Positions 21,126 to 33,779 of a stretch of DNA of 64,000 bases are shown one piece after another (the first letter of the stretch is position 1; the number at the start of each line of letters is the position of its first letter). The translations under genes and the position numbers were made by a program. The stretch is from Narthecium ossifragum (taxonomy: Eukaryota; Streptophyta; Magnoliopsida; Dioscoreales; Nartheciaceae), in assembly GCA_963920575.1 (NCBI GenBank), contig OY986973.1, forward strand, positions 8,071,601-8,135,600, in the 5' to 3' direction. Below the pieces are notes generated by a model. The model saw only the letters and a program-made list of their open reading frames with translations. It had not been told where the DNA came from and made no database searches.

Positions 21126-22544
21126 TATACGATGCCAGAGTCTTGGGCTGATAAATTACGGATCCGTTTGGCTGTACATTGTGTTATTTTATAGATGTGA
21201 TTTATTTGTAAATTATGATGAGATGTGATGATGTAATGGTTTAAAATCTGTTTGACATGGCACGTTAATAACTGTGATAAAAAAGTGTGTTCATATAATT
21301 TATTATTTGGGTGTGCGTTTATTTTCAAATATACAGTGTAAAATACTAGTTTGTTATTTAGTCTCTGTGTTTATTACGCTGCGACCAATGTGCGGTCAAA
21401 TGGAAAAATCTATAAACTGCTTCGTGTTTGACGCAGTTTTGACATGGTCCCTACCAGTATGTTATTATTCTTAAATGAGATTTTTATGAATGTGACTGTG
21501 ATCAATTAAAAAAAATATATATTTTGACAACATGAACGCACGTCCAAAGTAACCCAAGGGATGGAAAAAGGATCAGATCCAATTCGCTTATATATGCTAG
21601 CCCAATTGTATGGCGCAATTGATACCAGTCGGTTTCGGGCAGTAAGCCTACAGATACGGGCCGGCTAGGATTAGGCCGAACAACAGATAAACTGCCACGG
21701 CGGCACAGGTTTTGGTTCGTAATTACTTTTGGCTCACCGTAGGGGTGTTTTAGTAAACTAATACTAAAGTCATTCGCTGATGTCAGCATGGACGAGGACT
21801 AGTTAATCCTGACAATACGATTAGGCCGGCACCGGGCGGGGATAGCGGCCCCCCGTGCGATCCACTCAAGCAAAAGACGATTAGTATAAACTAAAATTAA
21901 TTAGACTAACACATATATTATTATTATTATCTATTATATAACATCAGTTTTCATGACGTTTGATATGAAGTATAAAACTATATACGCGTGGTATGCACAT
22001 GTGACATAGGGTTGTAACCAAATAAAGAGAGAGAGGATAGGGGGCCATGGGGGCCCATCTACTGAGTCATATGCCACGTCATAACCAATCTCTGACGTGA
22101 CGCACTCGTGACGTAAGGTTGGTTATTATAGAAAGAAAGGGAGAGAGGGGGTAGCCGTGCCAGGTGGCACGGAGCCCACCTAGTCTGTTTATAAGATGTG
22201 ATTATTTCACGAGTTTGGCTCTTAAATATAATGATATTTATTGGAGCAATTTACATTGAAGAGTATAAACAAATTAATTTTATCAAAAGAGTGGTATGCG
22301 TTGTAAGATTAATTTCCAAAATCTCGTATATAAATATTAGAATATCATAATTAACTGAAATAAAACATAAATGTGTTGATCGCAATGGATGATCCCCAAA
22401 GAAACTGAAAAGTGCGCCTGCTCTCGATTGGGTAAGCCAGAAACAATATGAAGAGTGAAGAGAGGACATAACCTATTTATAGATATCCAGTGAGTTCTCT
22501 CATTAATGGCAAACACTGAATCCAATTAGAAGTGAAACTTTAGT
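21126..22544. other. Gene-free stretch upstream of the PPR gene
   Basis: Contains the presumed PPR promoter and AT-rich sequence with a (TTA)n run near 21916. A near-palindrome GTGCCAGGTGGCAC lies at about 22157-22170. No gene or classified repeat was recognised. Confidence 0.4.
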
Positions 22545-23432
22545 GGAACTAGAATTAGATCTAACCCGAGTTTAAGCCTATAAATAGTATACTTAGGGTT
22601 ATCAAAAGGAGGTTTTTGGAGGACTTTCAGGAGGACTTTTTCTGAAGCATCTGGAGGAGAGGAAGCTATGTTAGGGTTTTGTTTTCTTCGTCTTTCTTTT
22701 TTTATTTTTCCTTGAACACTTTTGTCGTCTTCATGATGAACATGAGTAGCTAGTTTCTTTTCTAAGGTATCGATATAGCCTAATAGAATCATTCTATGTT
22801 ATTGAATCATGGTTATTTAATCAATTTATATTTCTTTTTTCATTCATTATTATAACTGAAATCTTTAATACCATTATCTGACTAATAGAAGTATTATAGA
22901 TTGTTTTATGTGAGATTGGGCGAGGATTCATTCCCTAATCTTGCAGGGTCTATGAATGAATGAGTTTATGTCGAAGCCGGGTTCAATCTAAGACAATTCT
23001 TGGTTCATAATTGTTCTTTAGGGCTTAATGGATTCTTGGTTAACGATTTGTTATGGTTACATTAGCAAGGGTTAATTGAGGGTACTTGGTGAAGACTGCG
23101 GCCGAATGGATCATCATACCGGAAGAACGAACCCACCTTGGAATTAAACTGAGATTTTGTTGATTCAATGCATAAAATGAGGATGTTATGGTGAAATCGG
23201 AACCTTAGTGCTCATCCATAAGATTTCAATCGTTTTCTTATTTCGTTATTAGATCTTCTATTTTCGGTACTTATTATTTCTTACTTCACCTTCCTTATTT
23301 TCTTTACTTTCTGTTCTTCTTTAGCGTTTTACTTTAATAATCTTTACAAATCTGTGTGGGTACGATACTCGTCTTGCTGCTATACTGACCACACCGATTC
23401 GTATACTTACGAGATATAAAATTTATTCATCA
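22545..23432 (+). repeat. 5' LTR of A1, left-truncated
   Basis: Matches the second half of the LTR at 29686-31120, from about GATCTAACCCGAG to TTATTCATCA. A TATA-like CTATAAATAG lies near 22578. The first half, including the palindrome cassette, is missing. Confidence 0.75.
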
Positions 23433-23437
23433 AGTTT

Positions 23438-23458
23438 TTGGCGTCGTTGCCGGGGATT
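23438..23458 (+). promoter_or_regulatory. Primer binding site, tRNA-Asp type
   Basis: TTGGCGTCGTTGCCGGGGAT is one change from the usual Athila/Tat primer site TGGCGCCGTTGCCGGGGAT, complementary to tRNA-Asp. The same site is at about 46218-46237 in copy A2. Confidence 0.75.
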
Positions 23459-23511
23459 TGATTAGAGTTTATTAGTAGTGAATGCAATATTTCTGATCAC
23501 GGAAAGAAAAG

Positions 23512-24312
23512 TTGTTGCCCTTGGACAATAAAGTAGATCAAATTGGGAGTAAGAAGAGATCTAACAAAGACAGCCTGTCCACATCAGATCTAGAAGTTCA
23601 AGAGGAGGAACAAGAGACAATGGAGCTTAATAACAATGCACGTCATTTGGGGGAGTACGCAAGGCCTACTATTTCTACCTCACCTTCATGCATCGCGTTA
23701 CCAGAAGAGACTATGAATTATGAACTTAAAAATCTATATTTTTCTATGATTTTTGAATTTCATGGTTTACCTTCTAAAGATGCACTGACTTTTATGAAAG
23801 ATTATTATACTACTCTTCAGACTTTTCCTCTAGGTGGCATTACTGAAGATCAACTGAGGATGCGATATTTTCCTTATACCCTGAAGGATAAAGCTAAGAA
23901 ATGGCTAATGTCATTGCCTCCTGGATCACTAATTGGGATTCAATTTATAACAAGTTTGTCAGCAAATTTTATTCCCATTGCCATGACTATCAACTTGAGG
24001 AGGCAAATTCCAAATTTTCAGCAAGCTGATGGAGAACCATTTCATGAAGCATGGGATAGATTTAAAATGCTTTTGATGCAATGTCCCCATTATAATTACT
24101 CTCTAGAAAATCAGATGTAATATTTTTATGATGGATTAAATCTTTCTTGTCAGACTATGACAGATAATGCTGGAGGTGGAGCGATGTTCAAAAAGACACC
24201 ACCAGAGGCATATGAAATTTATGAGATGTTGGGATCCAACTCGCAACAGAGAGACACGTGGAATAAGGCGAGAGGCATCTATGAGCTGAACCAGAAGGAC
24301 GACATGGCTTGG
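23512..24312 (+). pseudogene. Gypsy Gag, N-terminal part (copy A1)
   Basis: Encodes the Athila-type capsid region (LPSKDALTFMKDYY, LKDKAKKWLMSLPPGSL, FHEAWDRFKMLLMQCPHYN). It is closed by TAA at 24118-24120 where copy A2 has CAA, then continues in the same frame until family D sequence cuts in at 24313. No ATG is obvious at the start. Confidence 0.75.
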
Positions 24313-26936
24313 TGATGAGAATGCAAAATGTCATATTTTTATCCCTCAATGCCTAATCTTCTATGCTTATTTGATACCTAAATATACTCATTGCTCTTAT
24401 ATTTTGATTTCGGATGCAATTGGAGACCTTAAGTGCGAAACGAAGCCAAATGGACAAATCTGGACAGTTTTGACAGCAGTTCGTAATCTTACGAAGAAGA
24501 TTGCAAAGAAGATGGGCCAGCTTCAAAGAATAATCTGTACCTACTCGGGAAGAATCAGATGAAGTTCTATATATTATTTTCATTCTCAATCCATGAGTCT
24601 GTTGTTTCTGAAAAACAAAAGAAAAAAGAAAGAAAGAAAAAGAAACAGAAAAGAAGAAGAAAAGAAGTGATGGAGGAAATTGTTTTTCATGTTCCAAAAT
24701 GTTCATAATTCCTCCTAATACTCCAAGAAAGGGGTATGTTTATGTATGATTTCTACAAATGTGGAAGTTTTTGCTAAAGTTTGTTCCCTGCTGCAATTAA
24801 AGAGTATTCCTTTAAACAATCTCTTTGTCAATGCAAGAATGTTACATGGTTTGAGTACTTTATAGCCAAATTGAAGAAGTTACTGAATTGAGTGATTGCT
24901 TATACATGTCTTCTTGATGCATTTTTGCTCCATTAGTTCCGTTGGCTTTTCAGCTACATTCTCAAATATTTCCCACCTTGATCCTTTGAAAGTCCTTATG
25001 ATCCGTGTTATGCATGTGATTCTAGTGGTGGAGAATGAGAACATATGCAAGCTTATGGTTTATCATTTTCATTGGAATGAATTTGAGTGAAACACATGCC
25101 CTTCAAACACATGAGAGCTGAGTGTTAATTTCCGTGAGGGTCTACTTATTGAGTTTCAAGTGGAAATGCTTACCGATTGATTTTAAGCTGTTCAAGAATG
25201 TTTGTTCAGGATATGTTATGAGTTTTGAAGAGCTTAGTTGTTCTTTGTTGATGGCATTGCAACCTTGATATTTTGAGTGAGTTGAATTTTAGTTTTGCCC
25301 GAGGACGAGCAAAGGTTAAGTGTGGGGGAATTTGATGAGAATACAAAATGTCATATTTTTATCCCTCAATGCCTAATCTTCTATGCTTATTTGATACCTA
25401 AATATACAAATTACTCTTATATGTTGATTTAGGATGCAATTGGAGACCTTAAGTGCGAAACGAAGCCGAATGGACAAATCTGGATAGTTTTGACATCAGT
25501 TCTTAATCTTACGAAGAAGATTGCAAAGAAGATGGGCTAGCTTCAAAGATTAATCTGTACCTACTTGAGAAGAACTAGATGAAGTTCTATATATGATTGA
25601 AAAGTTATGGAAATCTAGTTTTTGGAGAATTTTACGGTTCGTGATTTAGAGCTTCCTAGAGAACGTTATAGTGTTTTTACTACCACCAACGCGGAGCAGA
25701 ATAGCAGAAGAATTATGTAGAAAAGAAAAGATCAATCTTCTTTTCATAAAAGATCAATCCTTTATGCATGCAGAGATGAAAAAGACCCACGGTCGACCGT
25801 CGCATCGACTGTCAGCCTCTGTTCGAAATATACATTCTCAGGGTCGATGCGAAGATCGACCGTGAGCATAAACAAGAAGTCTGGAATAAAAGACTGATCT
25901 TCTTTACGTAAACGATCGATCTTAGTCGGGGCGCAACCAAAATATGGGAAGAAAAGATCGATCTTCTCCTATATAAAGATTGATCTTTGTTAACCGACTT
26001 TGCAAAATAAAGGGCTCAGATCTAATCCAAGGATGGGAAACTCTTGGACTATAAATAGGATTCTTTTTAGGGATTGAGGGAGACAAATCCTACATACTTT
26101 TCGGCTACTTTCTGCCTCTTGGATATTTCTAGAGCTCTTATTTCTTCTTTGCTAGAATGTTCTTGCTGGCCCTGTGTGGCTAAATCTTAATTCTTGGTCA
26201 AGGAAACTGAAACCTCGGAATCCATGAGCTGTGAGATCTAATCTGTTTGTATTATTCAATTTATACTTGGGTATTGAATGATTTTCTGTGATTATTTTCA
26301 TGATTGTATTGTCTAATTGCTAGGAGGCCTACTAGTTTATTATTCATTGTAATCTACTGTTAGGTTGGATATCAAATCCGTAATTGTTTGATCCATCTAA
26401 TCTGCGAAGCAACTAGGTTTTAATGATTTACTACGTTTCAGATATTGTTAGATCTTAAGAAGAATATTCGACTAAATTAAATGCAGCCGCTTGTGCTGAT
26501 GTTGTTTATCTTCATCGATTTCCCTATTCTTAAGGCTGCTAAAAGATTAAATCTACAACATTTGTCTTGGGTTGTTTAGTAGTTAGTGTTAGTTACATCG
26601 CTTGTTTCTAATTAACTATGATTGAGGAGAGATTCGAATTTAATTCAAAGGGTGAATATTCAAGATATGAATTGATATATACTTGCACCAATGACAAGTT
26701 ATAAAGAATCTGATAGTGGATGTTGACTTAGGTCAAGGTTTGTTCTCTTAATTAAATTCGATTCTTCAATTTAGATTACTTCTTATTTGTTTTTGTTATA
26801 TTCAGAACCCCCATCTTTGTTCACGAAGCACAAAACTAGATTAGACATTTCTCGTGGGATCGACTCATACTTGCACTACTACATTCATTTTAAAGAGTAT
26901 TGGTTTTATTTTTGATTGCTTATTGGGTTTAGGCAG
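24313..26936 (+). mobile_element. Deleted gypsy element, family D, inside A1
   Basis: A 262-bp LTR piece (24313-24574, from TGATGAGAATGC) is followed by about 760 bp of internal sequence without coding signal. A purine tract GTGGGGGAATT then precedes a nearly complete second LTR starting at 25333 and ending near 26936. Both LTR copies start alike. The right border is set by resumption of A1 gag (compare copy A2 near 47073) and is good to about 40 bp. No clean TSD is seen. All coding domains are lost. Confidence 0.7.
25333..26936 (+). repeat. 3' LTR of family D (about 1.6 kb)
   Basis: Contains an ACGGTCGACCGT palindrome at 25789-25800 and several AAGATCGATCTT-type motifs (25905-25995), followed by a TATA box TATAAATAGG at about 26050-26059. 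Confidence 0.65.
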
Positions 26937-28494
26937 ATTGCAACCCTCAATAAGAAGATGGACGCGATGATGTCCACTTAAGCAAAATCGGTTGAGGTTT
27001 GTTGAATTTGCAATATTGTTGGTCATGGTTTGATTCATGTCGTTCTGGTAATGAATTTGCTGAATATGTGCCAGAACAAGCTAATTTGATGAATGCTTAT
27101 AACCCGAGACCTAGATTTGACCCTTATGCTAATACTTACAATCCAGGTTCGAGGGAGCATCCGAATTTTTCATGGAAAATACCACTAATGCTAGTATGCC
27201 TTCTGCTAATCAGTCTAACCCACCTATTTAGTCATCTTTGGAAGCGACTATGTTAGCTTTTATGCAAAAAATAGACTCAAAGATGGAACGGTATGATTTG
27301 GCAATTGTTGAACATGAAGCAGCACTGAAGAATATGGCAGCTTTCATTGGGAAGTTGGAAGTTCAAGTAGGACAGCTTGCAGATGCTGTACGAGCCTATG
27401 TTCCAGGCAAATTTCCAAGCCAATCTGAGCAAGCCAACGCAATTACTGTTCTTCGTTCAGTTAAGATAATTGATGATAAGATTAATGTTGAAGTTATTGA
27501 TAAGTGTAGTGATGATAAAATCGAGAAAGTCGAGAGGGAGGAGCCCTTGAAAAGGCCACCGCTGGCCAAATCTTTTTCTGAGCATGAAAAGAGAGCAAGT
27601 TCATATCCTAAGGTTCAACACAACACTCCTCCACCATATGTAATGCCAGTTCCTTTTCCAGGCCGCCTGAAGAAAGCCAAAATTGATAAGTCATATTCTG
27701 AAATTTATGATATTCTATTTAAGGTTAATGTGAACTTACCATTGCTTGATGTGATTAGGAAAATATCAGCCTTTCCAAAGTTCTTCAAGGAACTAAGTAC
27801 TTATAAGCGTAAGGATGAACCTCATGAAAAGGTGATGGTCTCAGAAACGGCAAGCGCGGTGCTACAAAGGAAGCTTTCACCCAAGGTTAAGGATCCAGGG
27901 AGTTTTAACATTAGTATTATTGTTGGTGATACAAAAATTGGGGAGGCAATGCTTGACTTAGGAGCCAGTGTTAATTTGATGCCTTATTCTGTTTTCCGTC
28001 AGTTAGGTATGGGTGAATTAAAACCTACTACTATATCTCTACAACTTGCAGATCGTTTACTTAAGTATCCATTAGGCATTGTAGAAGACATCTTAGTACA
28101 AGCTGATAAGTTAATTATTCCTACTGATTTTGTCATATTGGATATGGATGATGCACCATTGAATGATAGAAATTTACCTATTTTGCTGGGACGTCCATTC
28201 ATGGCTACAACCAAGACTATGATTAATGTAAAGGGTGGTAAGCTTGGTATGATAGTTTTAGGTGAAACTGTTGAATTTAAAGTGTTTGTATCTATGTCCT
28301 ATCCTTCAAATTCTTTTGATTGTTTTTCAATAAATGTTGTAGATCCATTGGTGTTCTCTAATTTCAGGTTGGAGCAAGTGAAGACTACATTGAAAGCGGA
28401 TTTGACGATGGTGGAGGATGACTTGCACACTTATGAGAGAGCAAAGGAGGTCATGGCACCCCTTGAAGCATTACAACCATACAAACCTGGTTGA
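26937..28494 (+). pseudogene. Gypsy gag C-terminus and protease (copy A1)
   Basis: The first part is degraded: a TAA lies near 26980, and the zinc-knuckle region is damaged. From 27238 the frame is open for 418 codons and ends in an aspartic protease with the active site DLGASVNLMPYSVF and the downstream LPILLGRPFMAT motif. It stops at 28494, where copy A2 continues towards pol. The protease could fold, but no pol follows. Confidence 0.75.
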
Positions 28495-28543
28495 ATCTTA
28501 GGCCTTGCGAATACGTCTTTCCTAGACGTTAAATAAAGCGCTG

Positions 28544-28561
28544 GGTGGGAGGCAACCCACC
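28544..28561 (+). other. RNA hairpin in the A1 3' region
   Basis: GGTGGG / CCCACC with loop AGGCAA (motif GGGAGGCAACCCAC), preceded by AAATAAAGCGC. Similar GGAGGCAACCC stems occur in many plant Athila/Tat elements after the coding region. Element E has a decayed version near 37930-37955. Confidence 0.7.
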
Positions 28562-29129
28562 AAGGTAACCTGTTTTTAAGTTTCTGTTTTCAATTTTATG
28601 TTTTCTCTTTTGTTTTTCTTTTAGGTTTTCAACCACCCTGATGATCATTGACGAGATGTTTGCTTACTCTATCAGCTGGCCTCTTTCTTATTTAAACTAT
28701 CTTGTATCTCCTTTACATGGAATCTTTGGATTGCCACCTCCTACTTATGTTATTGCTTAGGATGCACACATTGAGTACAATGTTGATTTCAGGTTGAGGG
28801 GTGTAGGCATTCATGACCTTATTCATGCTACCTTTTGGGTTTAATAGTGTTAAACTATACATGAGCTGAAATATTTATGCTTATGATCATGTTGCTTTCA
28901 CAGGGATTGACCTATACATTGATTTCATGTGTGATAACCTGAAGGTAGAACATCGTGTGGTTCACACACGGACACCTTATGTGCAGTGGCAATTATACTC
29001 ACCAGAGGAATGAGCATGCTATTGTTAATATAGACCATGATTTCAACTTTAGCTAGTATGTTGAGTATTGCATGCAGAAAAAAAAAACAAAAGTTCTGGA
29101 GCTTGATCAAGCTGTGCCTAAATGACTAT

Positions 29130-29312
29130 TAAGTGATCTACTGAGTAACCGGGTGTTCTTGCCTCAGGAAGCGGGTAGCTCGCGTAAAAAGGTAGAACCT
29201 TTGATAGCTAAAAAAAACTATTAAGTGTTTTGCTAAGTAACCGGGTCTCTGCTCCTCAAGAAGCGGAGAGTGCTCGCGTAAAAAGGCAAAGTGTCTGATA
29301 GTTAAAAAAAAA
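29130..29312 (+). repeat. Tandem structured motif in the A1 3' UTR
   Basis: Two units share AGTAACCGGGT, a hairpin-forming stretch, GCTCGCGTAAAAAGG and TGATAG(C/T)TAAAAAAA. In unit 2 CTCTGC pairs with GCGGAG. Element E carries a diverged pair at 39950-40110. Confidence 0.75.
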
Positions 29313-29685
29313 AGCGAAAAAAAAGCAAAAAAAAACATGTTGTAGTTGAAATGCGAGGGTTGGATGATTGGTCCGGAAGATAGTGGTGTGTTTGGACTAA
29401 TGGTAAGTAGAAGTTGCTTCTGTATGTAACTTTTATTTGTCACGTCACATGTGTTCGTTTGGATGGTGATTAGCATGTTTGAAGTGTAGAAGTTAATTTC
29501 ATGTGTTGGTAGTATGTGTATGAGTATAAGAAGTTTTCGTGCCCTATACTATATAGAACACTATTGAGCTGATAAGCTAGAACTCTTATTATGCATGTTT
29601 ACAACCTTAGACCGTTGGTGTGCTTAATTATATTTTCATGCGCTTTGAATTGCTAGAGACTAGCAATAAGCTAGTTGGGGGGGTG

Positions 29686-31120
29686 TGATGAGCGCATGAA
29701 AGTGCACTCTGAACAGTCTTATAACCATCTCAATTGCTAGATTATCACCGTTAATCAACCTCTTTAGTGTTATTTTTACACTTATATGCTGTTTCGCAAA
29801 GATTGGTTGAAAAATGCAGGAAATTGAAATTAAAATGAGCAAAGACGCTGAAAAGATTACATGGGTCAAATTAGAAGATTAAACTGTACCTGCTCATTAA
29901 GAACAAGATGATGTGTCATATATAACTGGAAAGCTCTTGAACTCTAGTTTCTGGAGAATTTTACGGTTTGTGATTTCGAGTTTTCTAGAGAAAGCTACAG
30001 TATTTTTAGTACCAATGACGCAGTGCTGAATGAATAGTGACGGTCGACTGTCGCATCATCCGCGAGATTGACCATCACGCTCAAAATAATCACGGTTGAC
30101 CGTCGCATCAATCGCGAGATCAACCGTGAGCCTCTGTCAAGAAAAACACTTCTCAGGGTCGATGCGAAGATCGACCGCCGCTTTTCCAAATAAATTTGTA
30201 CAGTTGACGGTCGATCGCCAGATCACGTGCAAGCGTCTAACGGATCCGGATCTAACCCGAGTTTAATCCCATAAACAGGATACTTAGGGTTATCAAAAGA
30301 AGGTTTTTGGAGGACTTCCAGGAGGATTTTTTCTGAAGCATCTGGAGGAGAGGAAGCTACGTTAGGGTTTTGTTTTCTTCGTCTTTCTTTTTTTATTTTT
30401 CCTTGAACACTTTTGTCGTCTTCATGATGAACATGAGTAGCTAGTTTCTTTTCTAAGGTACCGATGTAGCCTAACGGAATCATTCTATGTTATTGAATCA
30501 TGGTTATTTAATCAGTTTATATTTCTTGTTTCATTCATTATTATAACTGAAATCTTAAATACCTTTATCTGGCCAATAGAAGTATTATAGATTGTTTTAT
30601 GTGAGATTGGGTGAGGGTTCATTCCCTAATCTTGCAGGATCTATGAATGAATTAGTTTATATCGAAGCCGGGTTCAAGCTAAGACAATTCTTGGTTAATA
30701 ATTGTTCTTCAAAGCTTAATGGATTCTTGGTTAACACTTTGTTATTGGTACATTAGCAAGGGTTAATTGAGGGTACTTGGTGAAGACCACAGCCGAGCGG
30801 ATCATCATACCGGAAGAACGAACCCTTAGAATTAAACTGAGATTTTGTTGATTCAATGCATAGAATGAGGATGTTATGGTGAAATCGAAACCTTAGTCTT
30901 CATCCATCAGATTTTCATGATTTTCTTATTTCGTTATTAGAAGATCTATTTTCGGTACTTATTATTTCTTACTTTACCTTCCTTATTTTCTTTACTTTTT
31001 GTTCTTCTTTAGCGTTTTACTCTAATAATCTTTACAAATCTTTGTGGGTACGATACTTGTCTTGCTGCTATACTGATCACACCGATTCGTATACTTGCAA
31101 GATATAAAATTTATTCATCG
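29686..31120 (+). repeat. 3' LTR of A1 (1435 bp)
   Basis: Starts TGATGAGCGCATG after the purine tract GGGGGGGTG (29677-29685) and ends at TTATTCATCG, one base off the expected CA. Its cassette at about 30035-30215 has GGTCGAC/GGTTGACC motifs, unlike the GATCGATC forms in the related LTRs at 43911 and 57265. Confidence 0.85.
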
Positions 31121-32400
31121 AGTGAGCAAATGCAGCATATGGCTTCACTAAACATGAGAGTAATCTTTATTCAAACACATATAATCTTGGTTGGCGAAAC
31201 CATCCCAGCTTTAGTTGGAGACTACCCCAATAGTCCGGTACTTTCCAAGGATAGAGTAGTTCCACGAGTGCCCCCAGGAATCAGTACCCATCTAGACCTG
31301 CTACAAATCCAAACCCAGGGTATTCTGTATTACATCAACAAACTGCACCTCCACAGGCACTTCTAGACTCGAATTTGAACACAATCATGAATGCACTTGC
31401 TGACATAAAAACTGACATGCATAACCAAAAAACTGACATGTATAACATGAAAATTGAACTAAGAAGTGAGATAACTTTGATAAGAAACAATGCTAATTCT
31501 CATTTGCAATTTATTTCCAAAATAGAGACACAACTAGGGCAATTGGCTAACACAGTGTCTAAAAGATAAAAAGGCCAACTACCAAGTCAACCTGTGACCA
31601 ACCCCAGAGGTCAACACTATATAGAAAGCCAAAACTTTGAAAGTGCCAAGGCTGTTGGAACCCTTAGAAGCTGCAAAACCATAGATAATGAAATAGGTGA
31701 ACACCTTAGGCCAGACGATCAATCGGTCGATAGACCGATCAATGAGCCAACCCGAGATGACGCTTATCTTCCACCTGATGATGAACCAACAGATTTTAGA
31801 GAACCTGGCACTGCCGAATACATTCCAAAAGTGCATTTTCCTGCAACCCTTAAGGATCGTTCTTCAACCTGGAAATCCCGAAAGACCGTCGAAGAAATCC
31901 TTGAGACCTTTAAACAAGTCAATATAAACATACCTTTGCTTAATGCCATCCGTTAGATCCCTTCTTATGCTAAATTCCTTAAGGATCTGTGTACCCATAA
32001 ACGCCAGGCTAAATCCAAAGTAACCAAAAAAAATTTTCTCACTGAGCATGTTAGTTCAATTCTGAAGCATGATACACCTCCCAAACTAAAAGATCCTGGT
32101 ACCCCCACCATACCCTATTGCATAGGGAACTATCATATAGATGGCGCGCTTCTTGATTTAGATGCGAGTGTAAACCTTATGCCCTATTATCTTTGTAAGG
32201 AATTTGGTATGAGAGAGCTTAAAGATACACCAGTAATTATGCAATTAGTTGATAGATCAATTAAGACTCCTAAAGGTATAGTAGAAGACGTTTTAGATAA
32301 GGTGGATAATTTTTTCTTTCATGTTGACTTTGTTGTCTTGGATATGGAGCCTGTTGTCCACTGTTAAAAAACCGTATCTATTATCTTAGGACGTCCCTTT
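31121..32400 (+). pseudogene. Element E gag C-terminus and protease
   Basis: Near 31165-31215 one frame reads TYNLGWRNHPSFSWR, the conserved Athila Gag tail. The protease follows, with DLDASVNLMPYYL near 32155-32190 where the family has DLGAS, a glycine-to-aspartate change in the active-site triad. A TAG near 31956 replaces a CAG expected from the family. Confidence 0.7.
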
Positions 32401-32733
32401 TTGGCCATTGCTAATGCCTGTATAAATTGTCGAACTGGTGTTATGGATGTTTCTTTTGGACATATGCATGTTAAGTTGAATATTTTTAAAACTGCATGTT
32501 TGCCCGAGCATGATGATGAATGTTATAATGTTGATACTTTGACTAAATGTATTGTTGATAAATTACATACCATGATTTCTGATGAATTATCTGATATTTT
32601 ACACGATTATGACTCTGATAATGATGATGATGTTATGTTAGAAATTGTACAATCGAAAGATGACATCATAACACACATCCCAAATGGCCGATCAATCGGT
32701 CAGGACACAGCGGAGATTGAAACTGTTTCTTAG

Positions 32734-33779
32734 ATGGTTGAACCCCCTCCACCGCTCTCTTCTACTCCTGCACTTTCTTCACTGGAAGCACCACCTGATT
32801 TAGAATTAAAACCACTGCCTAAAACACTAAAATATGTTTTTCTAGGATCAGATTCCTCTCTTCCCGTTATCATCTCTTCTTCACTTTCAAATGATCAGGA
32901 GAGTCAACTTATAGAGGTCCTGAAACAACATAGGAAATGCAACACCGCCTTAATCCTAATATGAAAGAGGTGGTGAAGAAAGAGGTAGTGAAACTTTTAA
33001 ATGCCGAAATTATTTACCCAATTTCTGATAGCCAGTGGGTCAGCCTTATACAAGTTGTTCCTAAGAAATCCGGCTTAACAGTTGTAGAAAATGAGAATGG
33101 TGATCAGATCCCAATGCGCCAGACCACGGGATGGCGTGTTTGCATTGATTATAGGAAATTAAATGCTTTGACTAGAAAAGATCACTTCCCACTTCCTTTC
33201 ATTGATCAAATCTTAGAAAGACTTTCTGGTCAAAGTTATTATTGTTTTCTAGATGTTTATTCAGAGTATAACCAAGCTGTAGTTGATTCTCAAGATCAAG
33301 AGAAGACTACTTTTACATGCTCTTTTGGTACTTTTGCTTATCGTAGAATGCCTTTTACATGCCTTTTGCGACTTTTCAAAGGTGTATGATGGTCATCTTC
33401 TTTGACATGATTGATAAATTCCTAGAAGTCTTCATGCATGATTTTTCTGTGTTTGGATGTTCTTTTGAGTCTTGTTTAGATAATTTTTCTAAAGTTCTAG
33501 ATAGATACATTGAAACTAATTTGGTTCTGAGTTGGGAAAATAGTCATTTTATGGTTCAGGAAGGAATTATTTTAGGCCACATCGTTTCTAAACGTAGAAT
33601 AGAGGTTGATAGGGCTAAAGTTGAGTTAATTGCCAAATTACCACCACCTTCATTTGTGCGTCAAATTCGTTCTTTTCTAGGTCATGCTGGATTCTACCGT
33701 CGATTTATTAAAGATTTTCCAAAATTTCACGGCCCTTATGTGAATTACTGGCCAAAGATGTTTCTTTTGTCTTCAATAA
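32734..33779 (+). pseudogene. Element E reverse transcriptase, N-terminal part
   Basis: RT motifs are clear ([32 protein letters not shown]-like stretch, FAYRRMPF), with a frameshift near 33355. The catalytic box reads FMHDFSVF where FMDDFSVF is expected, so the first catalytic aspartate is His. LGHIVSKRRIEVDRAKVE and FLGHAGFYRRFIKDF follow. The frame is then cut by a solo LTR at 33780. Confidence 0.8.

Larger units (their letters stand above)
22545..31120 (+). mobile_element. Athila/Tat-like gypsy element, copy A1 (pol-less, with a nested family D element)
   Basis: The 5' LTR is truncated (about 22545-23432) and a tRNA-Asp-type primer site follows. Gag is split by family D sequence at about 24313-26936. 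The gag C-terminus and protease run to 28494, then come 3' UTR structures, a GGGGGGG purine tract and a full 3' LTR (29686-31120). Reverse transcriptase, RNase H and integrase are absent, so the copy is non-autonomous. At 31121 the sequence passes into the gag of element E, suggesting that A1 inserted into E. Its own left flank is lost, so no TSD can be shown. Confidence 0.75.

Noticed and set aside
22030..22190. Possible MITE around the GGGGCCATGGGGGCCC and GTGCCAGGTGGCAC motifs
   Set aside because: The local palindromes are short, and no matching terminal repeats or target duplications were seen.
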